Assembly: GCF_013358405.1 (NCBI RefSeq)
Contig: NZ_CP054836.1
Span: 1,922,001 to 1,986,000 of the forward strand
Length of the DNA: 64,000 nucleotides
Source of the DNA: Oricola thermophila
GTDB taxonomy: Bacteria > Pseudomonadota > Alphaproteobacteria > Rhizobiales > Rhizobiaceae
Direction of reading: 5' to 3'
Every line of letters begins with the position of its first letter. The first letter of the stretch is position 1. Shown one piece after another: positions 15,677 to 22,753 of the stretch. The notes under the pieces are model-generated. The model saw only the letters and a program-made list of their open reading frames with translations. It did not search any database and had not been told where the DNA came from. The position numbers and the translations under genes are program-made.

Positions 15677-16114
15677 TCAGGCCGCGACATCCTCGCCGCC
15701 GTCGAAGGCGGCGCGGGCGGCACGTATGTCGTCATGGCGCGCCTCGGCCCAGGCGATCAGCGCCGACAGCGGCTCCAGCACCGAATGGCCGAGAGCTGTC
15801 AGCCGGTAGTCGACCGTCGGCGGCGTCGTCGGATAGACCGTGCGCTCCACCAGCCCGTCGCGCTGCAGCGTGCGCAGCGTCTGGGTCAGCATGCGCTTGG
15901 AAATGTCTCCGACCTCGCGGTTGAGCGCGCTGAAGCGCGTCGGCCCGGCAGCCAGCGCGGTGAGAATCAGCACCGACCACTTGTCCCCGACCCGGTCGAG
16001 AACGTCGCGCACCGGGCAGTTGGCCGGGTCAAGGCCCTCTTCCTGCCATGCATCGAAGCGCTCGCCGACCTGCCTCGTCGCATCGGGGCGGTTACCGCCG
16101 TGTTCCCTGGGCAT
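15677..16114 (-). CDS. HxlR-family transcriptional regulator
   Basis: A 145-residue winged-helix regulator. The signature [19 protein letters not shown] starts at Cys33, followed by [32 protein letters not shown], the recognition helix and wing. In QorR, YodB and HypR the equivalent N-terminal cysteine senses quinones, aldehydes or disulfide stress. It is divergently transcribed from a quinone-oxidoreductase-like gene, and the shared promoter contains a perfect inverted repeat, the usual arrangement for this family. The ATG at 16114 has AAGGAGG upstream. Confidence 0.92.
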   Translation of the reverse strand: MPREHGGNRPDATRQVGERFDAWQEEGLDPANCPVRDVLDRVGDKWSVLILTALAAGPTRFSALNREVGDISKRMLTQTLRTLQRDGLVERTVYPTTPPTVDYRLTALGHSVLEPLSALIAWAEARHDDIRAARAAFDGGEDVAA

Positions 16115-16154
16115 GAAAAACTGCCTCCTTCCAAGGCCTTTCCGATAGTGGTAC

Positions 16155-16179
16155 CGAAAAGAGACCATACCTCTTTTCG
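16155..16179. promoter_or_regulatory. Operator between hxlR-type and NmrA-type genes
   Basis: Perfect inverted repeat CGAAAAGAG / CTCTTTTCG (16155-16163, 16171-16179) with a 7-bp spacer, in the 97-bp divergent gap. It is placed to control both genes and is the probable HxlR dimer site. Confidence 0.65.
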
Positions 16180-16211
16180 AGACCATGTTCAAACCGTGAA
16201 AGGACAATATC

Positions 16212-17093
16212 ATGGCAAACCAGACCGCGAAATATCTCGTCACCGGCGCTTCCGGGCAACTCGGCGCGCTCGCCGTCGAGGCGCTTCTCGCAAGAGTGCC
16301 GGCAGGAAACGTCGTCGCCCTCGTGCGCCGGCCGGAGGCCGCCGCGCCGCTGGAGGCGAAGGGCATCGAGGTGCGCATCGGCGACTACACCGACCGTGCG
16401 GCGCTCGAAAGGGCGTTCAACGGCATCGACCGGCTGCTGCTGATCTCTTCGTCGGAGATCGGCCAGCGCGCGCCGCAGCACATCAACGCGATCGAGGCGG
16501 CGAAGGCGGCCGGCGTCGGCTTCATCGCCTATACCTCGATCCTGCACGCCGATACCTCGCCGCTGATGCTCGCCGAGGAACACCGGGTCACCGAGGACGC
16601 CATCAGGGCTTCCGGCATCCCCTATGCCTTGCTGCGCAACGGCTGGTACACCGAGAACAAGACCGGCTCCGTCGCCGCGGCCATCGAGCACGGCGCCTAT
16701 ATCGGCGCGGCCGGCGAAGGGCGCATTTCCAGCGCCACGCGGCGCGACTACGCGGAAGCCGCCGTCGCGGTGCTGACCGCCGATGAAACAGCCGGGAACG
16801 CCGTCCACGAACTGGCGGGCGACGAGAGCTACTCGATGGCCGAGTTCGCCGCCGAAATCGCGCGCGCGGCGGGCAAGCCGGTCGCCTACAGGGACATGAG
16901 CCAGGCCGAGCATGCCGCGGCCCTCGAAGCCGCCGGCCTGCCCGGCCCGTTCGCCGCCATTCTCGCCGACAGCGACGCCGGCACCGCGAAGGGCGCGCTG
17001 GAAGACGACAGCCGCACCCTGTCGGCGCTGATCGGCCGGCCGACCACCCCCTGGCGGGAGACCGTCGCCGAGGCCGTCAGGGCCGCGGTCTGA
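16212..17093 (+). CDS. NAD(P)-binding NmrA/QOR2-like oxidoreductase
   Basis: A 293-residue atypical short-chain dehydrogenase. The nucleotide motif [11 protein letters not shown] is at 11-22, and RRPEAA (about 39-44) fits NADPH preference. [25 protein letters not shown] and [12 protein letters not shown] follow the pattern of QOR2/YtfG-type quinone oxidoreductases. It is controlled by the divergent HxlR regulator and ends 22 bp before the convergent TerL gene. Together with the regulator and the RibD-like reductase it forms a small redox or electrophile-response cassette inside the GTA cluster. Confidence 0.9.
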   Translation: MANQTAKYLVTGASGQLGALAVEALLARVPAGNVVALVRRPEAAAPLEAKGIEVRIGDYTDRAALERAFNGIDRLLLISSSEIGQRAPQHINAIEAAKAAGVGFIAYTSILHADTSPLMLAEEHRVTEDAIRASGIPYALLRNGWYTENKTGSVAAAIEHGAYIGAAGEGRISSATRRDYAEAAVAVLTADETAGNAVHELAGDESYSMAEFAAEIARAAGKPVAYRDMSQAEHAAALEAAGLPGPFAAILADSDAGTAKGALEDDSRTLSALIGRPTTPWRETVAEAVRAAV

Positions 17094-17115
17094 CGCCCGC
17101 CGCACCGAGGGGGCC

Positions 17116-18426
17116 TCACAGCCCCCTCACCCGCGGAATCCGCTGCGGCGCCAGCAGCAATTCGCCGAGCGCCCAGACCAGCGCGTCGAGCCGGTCGGGC
17201 GAGCGGCCGGAGTCCAGCCCCTTCGGCGTGAAGGTGCACATCTCGTCCTCCAGCGCCGACAGGCCCGGCGCATGCGTCACGCGGCCCTGCTCGTAGAGCG
17301 CGGAGACCGGCTCGGCGCGCAGCCACTTGCCGCGCGTTGCGTGCACCTTCTTCAGCGCCACCGTCGGGTCCACCTGGCGGATCACCGCCTCCACCATGTC
17401 GCCGCCCTGGTTGACCTCGGCCAGCATCAGGTCGGCGCCGAGCGCGTGGTAGAGCGCCACCGCGCGCTCGGCCCAGCGCACCGGGCTTGCCGCGCGCATC
17501 GTCGCGTCGGCGATCACATGCGCATTGCCGTCGGCGCGGAGCCCGGCGGCGACGATACCGCAGGCATCCGAGCCGGACCGCGAGCCGGCCGGCGGATCGA
17601 CCGCGACGACGATGCGCCGCAGTTCCGGCGGCGTACGCAGCCGCAGCCGGTCCAGCGTCGCGCGCTTCCACATCGCGTCCTCCGCCTCGTCGAGGATCTC
17701 GGCCAGCAGCTCCTGCCGGCCGAGGCCCGACCCCTCGTAGCGGGCGCGCACCGCGGCAAGGAAGCCGGGCGCCAGGTTGGCGGCGTTGTCGTAGGTGGTG
17801 CCGCGCGTCACGGCGGTCGCCCCGTCCTCCACCAGTTCCCTCAGCAGCGCCACCGGCTTGGGCGTGGTGGTGATGCAGGTGCGCGGGTCGTCGCCCAGCC
17901 TGAGGCCGAACATCGCCATGTCCCAGGTCTCGCGCAGATAGCGCCAGGCAGCCAGCTCGTCGGCCCAGATGCGCTCGTGCTGCGGGCCGCGCAGGCTTTC
18001 CGGGTCCTCTGCGGAGAAGAACATCGCCTCGGCCCCGTTGGCCCAGACGACGCGGCGGTTGGAAACCTCCAGCACCGGGCGGCCGAGGCGGGTGCCGTCC
18101 CGGGTCACGTCGCCCTCCCAGCACACCGAGAGCAGCCCGCTCTCGCCGCGCACCATGATGTCGCGTGCATCGGCCAGGGTCGGCGCGATCAGCGCGATGC
18201 GGCCGGCGCCGCGCCTGACCTGCTCGCGCACCCATTCGGCGCCGGCGCGCGTCTTGCCGAAGCCGCGCCCGGCGAGGATCAACCAGTTGCGCCAGTCGCC
18301 CGGCGGCGGGAGCTGCTCCGGCCGGGCGAATAGCGGCCAGTGGTAAAGAAGCTCGACGACTTCGAGGTCATCGGCCGCCTTCAGCGCCGCCAGTTGCGGC
18401 CTCGTCAGCTCCGCCAGCCTCGGCAT
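17116..18426 (-). CDS. GTA g2-like large terminase (TerL)
   Basis: About 436 residues. The packaging ATPase has Walker A GRGFGKT (about 53-59), Walker B IWADELAAW and the C-motif region ITTTPKP; the C-terminal RNase H-like nuclease begins at VAVDPPAGSRSGSDACGIV, with acidic residues also in DLMLAEVNQGGDMV. In GTAs it cuts host DNA non-specifically and fills heads to about 4-5 kb in RcGTA. I use the ATG at 18426; a TTG at 18465 has a better ribosome site (GGAGGCGTTTTG), giving 13 more residues. Either start overlaps the upstream small-terminase-like gene by 59-98 bp. Confidence 0.94.
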   Translation of the reverse strand: MPRLAELTRPQLAALKAADDLEVVELLYHWPLFARPEQLPPPGDWRNWLILAGRGFGKTRAGAEWVREQVRRGAGRIALIAPTLADARDIMVRGESGLLSVCWEGDVTRDGTRLGRPVLEVSNRRVVWANGAEAMFFSAEDPESLRGPQHERIWADELAAWRYLRETWDMAMFGLRLGDDPRTCITTTPKPVALLRELVEDGATAVTRGTTYDNAANLAPGFLAAVRARYEGSGLGRQELLAEILDEAEDAMWKRATLDRLRLRTPPELRRIVVAVDPPAGSRSGSDACGIVAAGLRADGNAHVIADATMRAASPVRWAERAVALYHALGADLMLAEVNQGGDMVEAVIRQVDPTVALKKVHATRGKWLRAEPVSALYEQGRVTHAPGLSALEDEMCTFTPKGLDSGRSPDRLDALVWALGELLLAPQRIPRVRGL

Positions 18427-18835
18427 CACGCTTTGCCGCAATGTATTTGTCGATGATGTTTTCAAAACGCCTCCGTGCGTCGGCCATGAAGGCCGGCGTC
18501 AACACGATTGCCTGGTCGTCGAGGCCCACCCTGCTGCCGCAGGTCGGGCAGGTCTGGCCGGGTTTCGGCCGTTCCGGCCCCGGCAGGTCGCGGCGCGCCG
18601 CCGGTCCCGCCAGCAGCAGGCGGCGGCGCTCGGCCCTGCCCCGGTCACGCGCCCGGCGCGCCTTCGGCTCGCGCAGCATGAACCGCTTGAGCGTGTCGGG
18701 ATGGACGTCGAGGCGGCGCGCAGCCTCGGCGCCGCTGTAGCCGTTCAGGGCGAATTCGTAGATCAGCTTCAGGATCGGCGGGTCCGGCTTGAGAATGGGT
18801 TTCCTGCCCGTCCTGTTCGCAGGCCGGTCGGTCAT
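18368..18835 (-). CDS. GTA g1-like small terminase / HTH protein
   Basis: A 155-residue protein in the g1 position, overlapping TerL. An N-terminal helix-turn-helix (about 25-55, NGYSGAEAARRLDVHPDTLKRF) is followed by a basic helix, a CPTCG knuckle (Cys96/Cys99) and a C-terminal helix ADARRRFENIIDKYIAAK likely for oligomer or TerL contact. RcGTA g1 has been identified as the small terminase; residue-level identity to it cannot be tested here. The ATG at 18835 has AAAGGAGGC upstream. A paralogue lies at 54315-54815. It has its own promoter and leader terminator. Confidence 0.75.
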   Translation of the reverse strand: MTDRPANRTGRKPILKPDPPILKLIYEFALNGYSGAEAARRLDVHPDTLKRFMLREPKARRARDRGRAERRRLLLAGPAARRDLPGPERPKPGQTCPTCGSRVGLDDQAIVLTPAFMADARRRFENIIDKYIAAKRDAEAGGADEAATGGAEGGR

Positions 18836-18858
18836 GGCGATGCCTCCTTTGCGCAACG

Positions 18859-18890
18859 AAAAAGGGCCGCGGCGCAAGCGCCCGGCCCTT
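18859..18890 (-). terminator. Leader terminator before the small terminase-like gene
   Basis: Minus-strand AAGGGCCG-GGCGCTTGCGCC-GCGGCCCTT followed by a T run: a long GC-rich stem with an inner hairpin and U-tract. It ends about 24 bp before the start codon and lies downstream of the promoter at 18927-18955. Confidence 0.85.
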
Positions 18891-18926
18891 CGGTCTCTTT
18901 CGACCAAATTTCCCGATTGTGCCCGA

Positions 18927-18969
18927 AGGCTACACGATCACCGTGACGGCGTCAAGGAATTTTTTCCTA
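18927..18969 (-). promoter_or_regulatory. Terminase-operon promoter with upstream 15-bp palindrome
   Basis: Minus-strand -35 TTGACG (18955-18950) and -10 TAGCCT (18932-18927), spacer 17 bp. The palindrome AGGAATTTTTTCCTA (18955-18969) abuts the -35 exactly as at the portal promoter, and the start-site element CGATTGTGCC occurs at 18914-18923. It should drive the small and large terminase genes. Confidence 0.8.
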
Positions 18970-19041
18970 GACGGTTTGCCCCACGCATTACACGGCACAG
19001 GACCGGAAACACGGGCCAAAGCTTCGGTTTCGTTGCAGTCT

Positions 19042-19620
19042 TCAGAGCATCACTTCGATCTGGTCCGCCAGAGGCGCAAGATCGCCATTGAAGCTCCGCA
19101 CCATCGCCGCGAGAAACGGCTCCGGTTGCAGCTTTCTGTCATCCACGCTGAAGCCGGCATTACGCGCGAGCATGGTCAGGAAAACCAGTTGAACGCGCCC
19201 GTTTCCCTCCCGAAAAGGATGAATCGCGTTGATCTCCGACAGGAACCATGCCGCTTCCAACGCGAACTCGCTCTTGTCGGTGCAGCTTCGCAAGTGATCC
19301 TTTTCCGCGAGTTGCTCAAAAAGCCGGTTTGCCTGTGCCTCGATATGTTCCGGATAGCAGAACCAGTTCGATCCTTTTCCGGTTCTGATCGTCCGGACCT
19401 CGCCCGCCCAGTCGTAGACGTCCTGGAAGAAGTGACGGTGGATCGCCCGGTAGTGCGCGAAATCGAATGCGCCTGCCGGAAGATCTTCTTCCGCGCGGGA
19501 GTTGAACATAAGCTGTTCGAACTGATCGAGATCGTCCTGGTTTCGGATGTTCGCCTTGTTCCTGAGCACCTGCGTGCCCGGATAGAACAACGGATCCTCG
19601 ATCGTGCGATACCGATCCAC
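19042..19620 (-). CDS. Fic/DOC-family AMP-transferase toxin
   Basis: A 192-residue Fic protein. The active-site loop HPFREGNGR occupies 134-142; the N-terminal YPGTQVLRNKANIRNQDDLDQFE and the flap region RTGKGSNWFCYPEHIE are typical of VbhT-like toxins, which AMPylate target proteins such as gyrase and topoisomerase IV. The arginine usually found three residues after the loop is replaced (GRVQL). The preceding small gene ends 3 bp upstream and is its probable antitoxin. It lies directly beyond the terminase promoter. Confidence 0.88.
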   Translation of the reverse strand: MDRYRTIEDPLFYPGTQVLRNKANIRNQDDLDQFEQLMFNSRAEEDLPAGAFDFAHYRAIHRHFFQDVYDWAGEVRTIRTGKGSNWFCYPEHIEAQANRLFEQLAEKDHLRSCTDKSEFALEAAWFLSEINAIHPFREGNGRVQLVFLTMLARNAGFSVDDRKLQPEPFLAAMVRSFNGDLAPLADQIEVML

Positions 19621-19623
19621 CCG

Positions 19624-19833
19624 TCAGCTTTTCTTGAATGCCTTTACGATTTCGGCCCGGTAGGCATCGCCCCGCAATCCGCGGGACTTGGTATTCTGCG
19701 CAATCTCACGTGACGCCGCGCTGAGCTCAAGCCCCTCGACGGACGCGAATTTTGTCGCCTTTCGCGGGCCGATAGCCCGTGTCACGAACCTGCCGCTGAT
19801 CGTCGAGCGGCCAATCTTGACTGTCTTTGCCAT
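19624..19833 (-). CDS. Probable antitoxin of the Fic toxin
   Basis: A 69-residue basic protein (MAKTVKIGRSTISGRFVTRA) just upstream of the Fic gene with a 3-bp gap. Class I Fic toxins are silenced by small antitoxins carrying an inhibitory helix with SxxxE(G/N). Here SAASREIAQ gives SxxxE but not the following Gly/Asn, so the match is imperfect. The assignment rests mainly on gene pairing and size. Confidence 0.6.
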   Translation of the reverse strand: MAKTVKIGRSTISGRFVTRAIGPRKATKFASVEGLELSAASREIAQNTKSRGLRGDAYRAEIVKAFKKS

Positions 19834-19931
19834 GGCAACAACCTAGCATTTTCCGAAGCCGTCTGCATATCTTTTCGGGTATATTCGCCTTGGATCAGGC
19901 TTTGCCGGCGTTTCCGGCCAATCGTACCACT

Positions 19932-20633
19932 TCAACGCCCGGTCTGTGCGTGTTTCCGCACCTCCGGCCCCTTCCCGCCCTTCCATTCCAGAAGATAGGC
20001 GTCGCCGCGGGTGATCTTGCGGAACGCGGTGGTGGCGAAGACGGCGACGCAGTTGCCGCCTTCCCGGCGCACGGAGGGATAGAGGATGCCGTGGCCGCCC
20101 CTGGCGCGTACTGCACGCGCCAGCTTCTGGCCCTCCGGGTAGCCGATGGCCGGGTCGGGATCGAGCGCGGCATGGCCGGGATGCGGATGCAGGTCGGCCA
20201 TCCAGCCCTCGACATGGGCGACGAGCTCGACATAGGCCGACAGGTTGTCCGCGCCGCCGGCATTGCGGATCTCGCGGTCGAGATGGAAGGCGATCTCGGC
20301 AAGGCTCGTCTCGATCTCCATGGCCGCGTACCATGCGCCGCGCCCCTCGCCGTTGAAGCGGTTTCCGCCCGCGCGGGTATAGACCAGCGCGGCATTGACG
20401 AAGGAATGGCCGTAGCCGAAATCCGGTGTCAACAGTTCGGCCGGCGAGACGTGCTCGAGCTGGCCGCGCCCGGCCATCAGGCGGCCGCTGGTCATGCCCT
20501 CCAGCCGCGTCAGCACCGCCAGTTCCGCTTCGGTGTCGCAGAGCGGCGCAACCGCCGGCTCACGCGCATGGGCCTGCGCGATCAGGCGGTGCGTGCTTCT
20601 CTCCTCGAATCCCCTGAATGCCGGCTCGCTCAC
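19932..20633 (-). CDS. RES-domain toxin (NAD-depleting type)
   Basis: A 233-residue RES protein. The family residues appear in GNRFNGEGRGAWYAAMEIETSLAEIAFHL (Arg, Glu and later Ser). Characterised RES toxins degrade NAD or ADP-ribosylate targets. The start is a GTG at 20633 overlapping the Xre antitoxin stop, which is the usual coupling; the same frame continues upstream but only as a shadow of the antitoxin gene. The C-terminal GHGILYPSVRREGGNCVAVF and FRKITRGDAYLLEW are typical. Confidence 0.9.
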   Translation of the reverse strand: MSEPAFRGFEERSTHRLIAQAHAREPAVAPLCDTEAELAVLTRLEGMTSGRLMAGRGQLEHVSPAELLTPDFGYGHSFVNAALVYTRAGGNRFNGEGRGAWYAAMEIETSLAEIAFHLDREIRNAGGADNLSAYVELVAHVEGWMADLHPHPGHAALDPDPAIGYPEGQKLARAVRARGGHGILYPSVRREGGNCVAVFATTAFRKITRGDAYLLEWKGGKGPEVRKHAQTGR

Positions 20634-21037
20634 GCGCCGCCCCTGAGCGCGTCGATGTGGTTGCGCATCCGCACCATGGCGGGAATGCCGCCCTCGATCA
20701 TCACCTGCACCGGCGTGCGGCCGCCGAAACCGGCATTGGCGGCCTTCGGCCAGCCATGGGTGAGCGGGCCGTTGAAGAGCAGGCCCAGCCCCTTGAACAG
20801 GCCGACCAGCAGGCTCGCCCGCATCATCTGGTCCTGGTTGAGCGTGCCGCGGAAACTGCCGTCCTTCATGCGCGACCATGTGCGCACGTTGACGCCGGCC
20901 AGCGCGGCGGCCTCCTCGTTGGTCAGATTCCAGTATCCGGCAATGCGCACGAGCGCCTTGGCGATCGCCGCGCGCTCGTCGGCACCCGGCGGTGCAATCG
21001 CCGGAGCATCGTCCCGGGCAAGGGCTGCATCGGCCAT
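20630..21037 (-). CDS. Xre/MbcA/ParS-type antitoxin of the RES toxin
   Basis: A 135-residue antitoxin with an Xre-like helix-turn-helix (ALAGVNVRTWSRMKDGSF, about 46-63) and the C-terminal toxin-binding domain, in which GLLFNGPLTHGWPKAANAGFGGRTPVQVMIEGG is diagnostic of RES-Xre systems. It precedes and overlaps the toxin gene by 4 bp. GGAGG stands before its ATG. A palindromic operator lies in its promoter. Confidence 0.92.
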   Translation of the reverse strand: MADAALARDDAPAIAPPGADERAAIAKALVRIAGYWNLTNEEAAALAGVNVRTWSRMKDGSFRGTLNQDQMMRASLLVGLFKGLGLLFNGPLTHGWPKAANAGFGGRTPVQVMIEGGIPAMVRMRNHIDALRGGA

Positions 21038-21071
21038 GGCGGCCTCCTTTCGTCAAGTGTCAATATAATTC

Positions 21072-21085
21072 TTGCCATATGGCAA
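21072..21085. promoter_or_regulatory. Operator of the xre-res operon
   Basis: Perfect 14-bp palindrome TTGCCATATGGCAA. On the minus strand it lies between a possible -35 TTGATT and -10 TTATAT, 16 bp apart, 35 bp before the antitoxin start. This fits autorepression by the Xre antitoxin. Confidence 0.6.
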
Positions 21086-21111
21086 ATCAAGGACGCGCCT
21101 TCCGCCTCCTC

Positions 21112-21127
21112 TTTGTTCCCGCGCAAA
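21112..21127. promoter_or_regulatory. Crp/Fnr-type box upstream of the DUF1858 gene
   Basis: TTTGTTCCCGCGCAAA has the TTTG-N8-CAAA inverted-repeat form bound by Crp/Fnr-family regulators, 51 bp before the DUF1858 start. Similar boxes lie before pseudoazurin and nirK, so the NnrR-like regulator encoded next door is the likely ligand. Confidence 0.6.
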
Positions 21128-21177
21128 GTCGGCGCCGCGCGGATGCGGCAGGTTTGTCCGATGGAGGAACGCGAAGC

Positions 21178-21387
21178 ATGAAGGGCAGACCGTTGATCGA
21201 TCCCGACACGAGCATGGACGACATCATGCGCCAGTGGCCGCAGACCATCGCGGTGCTGATCCGGCACGGGATGCTTTGCATCGGCTGCCCGATCGCCACC
21301 TTCCACACCGTCGCTGAAGCCTGCGACGAGCATGGCGTCGACGAGGAAACATTCGTGCGTGAACTGGCCGCGGCAATCGGCGCCTGA
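21178..21387 (+). CDS. DUF1858 domain protein
   Basis: A 69-residue single-domain protein with the DUF1858 pattern: DTSMDDIMRQWPQTIAVLIRHGMLCIGCPIATFHTVAEACDEHG in short form, including the CxxC (Cys34/Cys37). The domain resembles the N-terminal ScdA domain of iron-sulfur repair proteins (RIC), which handle nitrosative damage. Location between TA genes and an NnrR-like regulator with a shared box type supports a role in NO or nitrite metabolism. The ATG at 21178 follows GGAGGAAC at good distance. Confidence 0.85.
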   Translation: MKGRPLIDPDTSMDDIMRQWPQTIAVLIRHGMLCIGCPIATFHTVAEACDEHGVDEETFVRELAAAIGA

Positions 21388-21392
21388 GGCGC

Positions 21393-22094
21393 CTACTTGC
21401 GGTGGCGGTTTTCCGCGATCAGCATCAACCGGTGCGGATCGCGCACCGTCACCTTCTGGCGGCCGCCTCGCACGACGCCGTCATCCTCCCATGCGCTGAG
21501 CAGGCGGCTGACCGTGTGCAGCGTCGTCCCCGTCATCTCGGCAATCTCCTGGCGGGTGATCGGGAAGTCGATCTCGATCCCGTCCTCGGTCTTGCGTCCG
21601 GCCTGCTTGACCAGCCGGAGAAGCGCGCTGGCGATGCGCTGCTCCACCTGTGCCGTCGACATCTCCATGACCGTGGCCTGGGTCTCCTCCAGGCGGTTGC
21701 CGATGGTCCCGTAGGTGGCCGCGCCGAAGGACGGGAAACGGGATTGGAATTCCGGCCACTCGCCGTTCGGCCAGGCGAGGATCACGCAATCCACCGCGGC
21801 GACGGCACTGGCGGGAAAGGTGGTCCGCCCCATCGCGACCGCGATGCCGAACAGCTCGCCCTCGTTGATATAGCGCGCGACGACCTGGTGGCCGTCGGGC
21901 GAGGTGCGCACCACCCTGATGTGGCCGGACAGCAGCAGGTAGAACGATTCCGCCTTCTCCTCCTGCTCGAAGACCGCCGAGTTCTTGGGTACGTGCCGGG
22001 AACGCGCCCTTTCGAGGATGAAGTCTATGTCCTCCGCCGCCAGGCCGCGAAACGGCGGCAGTCCGGCAACCAGTGACCTGTCTAGCGTCGGCAT
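21393..22094 (-). CDS. nnrR: Crp/Fnr-family regulator, NnrR/DNR-like
   Basis: A 233-residue regulator with a cyclic-nucleotide-binding-like sensor (about 20-140), a dimerisation helix and a C-terminal helix-turn-helix (ITRQEIAEMTGTTLHTVSRLLSAWE, about 178-202). It lacks the N-terminal cysteine cluster of oxygen-sensing FNR, as expected for NnrR or DNR types, which respond to nitric oxide. It sits divergent from pseudoazurin and near nirK, and three TTTG-N8-CAAA boxes lie in this island. Naming rests on context; other Crp/Fnr subfamilies are possible. Confidence 0.75.
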   Translation of the reverse strand: MPTLDRSLVAGLPPFRGLAAEDIDFILERARSRHVPKNSAVFEQEEKAESFYLLLSGHIRVVRTSPDGHQVVARYINEGELFGIAVAMGRTTFPASAVAAVDCVILAWPNGEWPEFQSRFPSFGAATYGTIGNRLEETQATVMEMSTAQVEQRIASALLRLVKQAGRKTEDGIEIDFPITRQEIAEMTGTTLHTVSRLLSAWEDDGVVRGGRQKVTVRDPHRLMLIAENRHRK

Positions 22095-22146
22095 GGATCT
22101 GTCGTTCCCCTCGCGTGACCACCGGGTCCGCGTTTCCCGTTTCCTG

Positions 22147-22162
22147 TTTGCGCCAGCACAAA
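22147..22162. promoter_or_regulatory. Crp/Fnr-type box between nnrR-like and pseudoazurin genes
   Basis: TTTGCGCCAGCACAAA, a TTTG-N8-CAAA repeat in the divergent gap, 53 bp from the regulator start and 76 bp from the pseudoazurin start. It could serve both genes. Confidence 0.6.
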
Positions 22163-22237
22163 AAGCGCCGACGCCTTCCGGAGTATCCCCATCTCAACGG
22201 CAAGAGCCGTGACCTACATAACCGAAAGGATGAAAGC

Positions 22238-22681
22238 ATGAAACGGGTGATCGCAATGCTGACGCTGGGCGCCGCTGTGATCCTGGCCGGAAACGCCAAC
22301 GCGGCGGAACACGAAATCAGGATGCTGAACAAGGGCGAAAAGGGCGTGATGGTGTTCGAGCCGGACTTCGTCCGGGCCGAGATCGGAGACACCGTCCGCT
22401 TCGTTCCGACCGACAAGGGCCACAATGCCGAAAGCATCAAGGGCATGCTTCCCGACGGCGCAACGCCCTTCAAGGGCAAGTTCAACGAGGAAGTCGTCAT
22501 CACGATCGAGAAGCCCGGCGTCTATGGCGTCAAGTGCACGCCGCACTACGCGATGGGCATGGTTGCCCTGATCGCGGCCGGCGAAGCACCCAATGCCGAG
22601 GCGGCCGCCGCGGTGAAGCATCCCGGCAAGGCAAGGAAGGTGTTCGCCGGGCTGTTCGAGCAGGCTGCCACCGCGAACTAG
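22238..22681 (+). CDS. Pseudoazurin (blue copper electron carrier)
   Basis: A 147-residue precursor with a signal peptide (1-22, ending NANAAEH). The copper ligands are His62, Cys100, His103 and Met108, spaced exactly as in known pseudoazurins (KGHNAES and KCTPHYAMGM). It carries electrons in the periplasm from the bc1 complex to copper nitrite reductase, whose gene lies 2.6 kb away. The ATG at 22238 has AAAGGATGAAAGC upstream. A bidirectional terminator follows. Confidence 0.96.
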   Translation: MKRVIAMLTLGAAVILAGNANAAEHEIRMLNKGEKGVMVFEPDFVRAEIGDTVRFVPTDKGHNAESIKGMLPDGATPFKGKFNEEVVITIEKPGVYGVKCTPHYAMGMVALIAAGEAPNAEAAAAVKHPGKARKVFAGLFEQAATAN

Positions 22682-22699
22682 GCACAGCGCGAAGAAGCG

Positions 22700-22735
22700 A
22701 AAAAGGCCGGGAGCCCAATGGCCCCGGCCCTTTTT
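22700..22735. terminator. Bidirectional terminator between pseudoazurin and nnrS
   Basis: Stem GGCCGGG / CCCGGCC with a loop of about 11 bases, flanked by A5 on the left and T5 on the right, so it works for both convergent genes. Confidence 0.88.
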
Positions 22736-22753
22736 GCTGCCGGCGGTCGCCCG

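Noticed and set aside
17108..17131. GGGGGC/GCCCCC hairpin at the TerL end as terminator
   Set aside because: Short stem spans the stop codon and lacks a U-tract on either strand.
1847..18835. Complete temperate prophage
   Set aside because: No integrase, repressor, replication genes or attachment repeats; gene order and sizes match a GTA cluster of the RcGTA type.
19932..21056. Single 374-codon toxin including the Xre region
   Set aside because: The first part is a shadow of the antitoxin frame; the RES gene starts at the coupled GTG at 20633.
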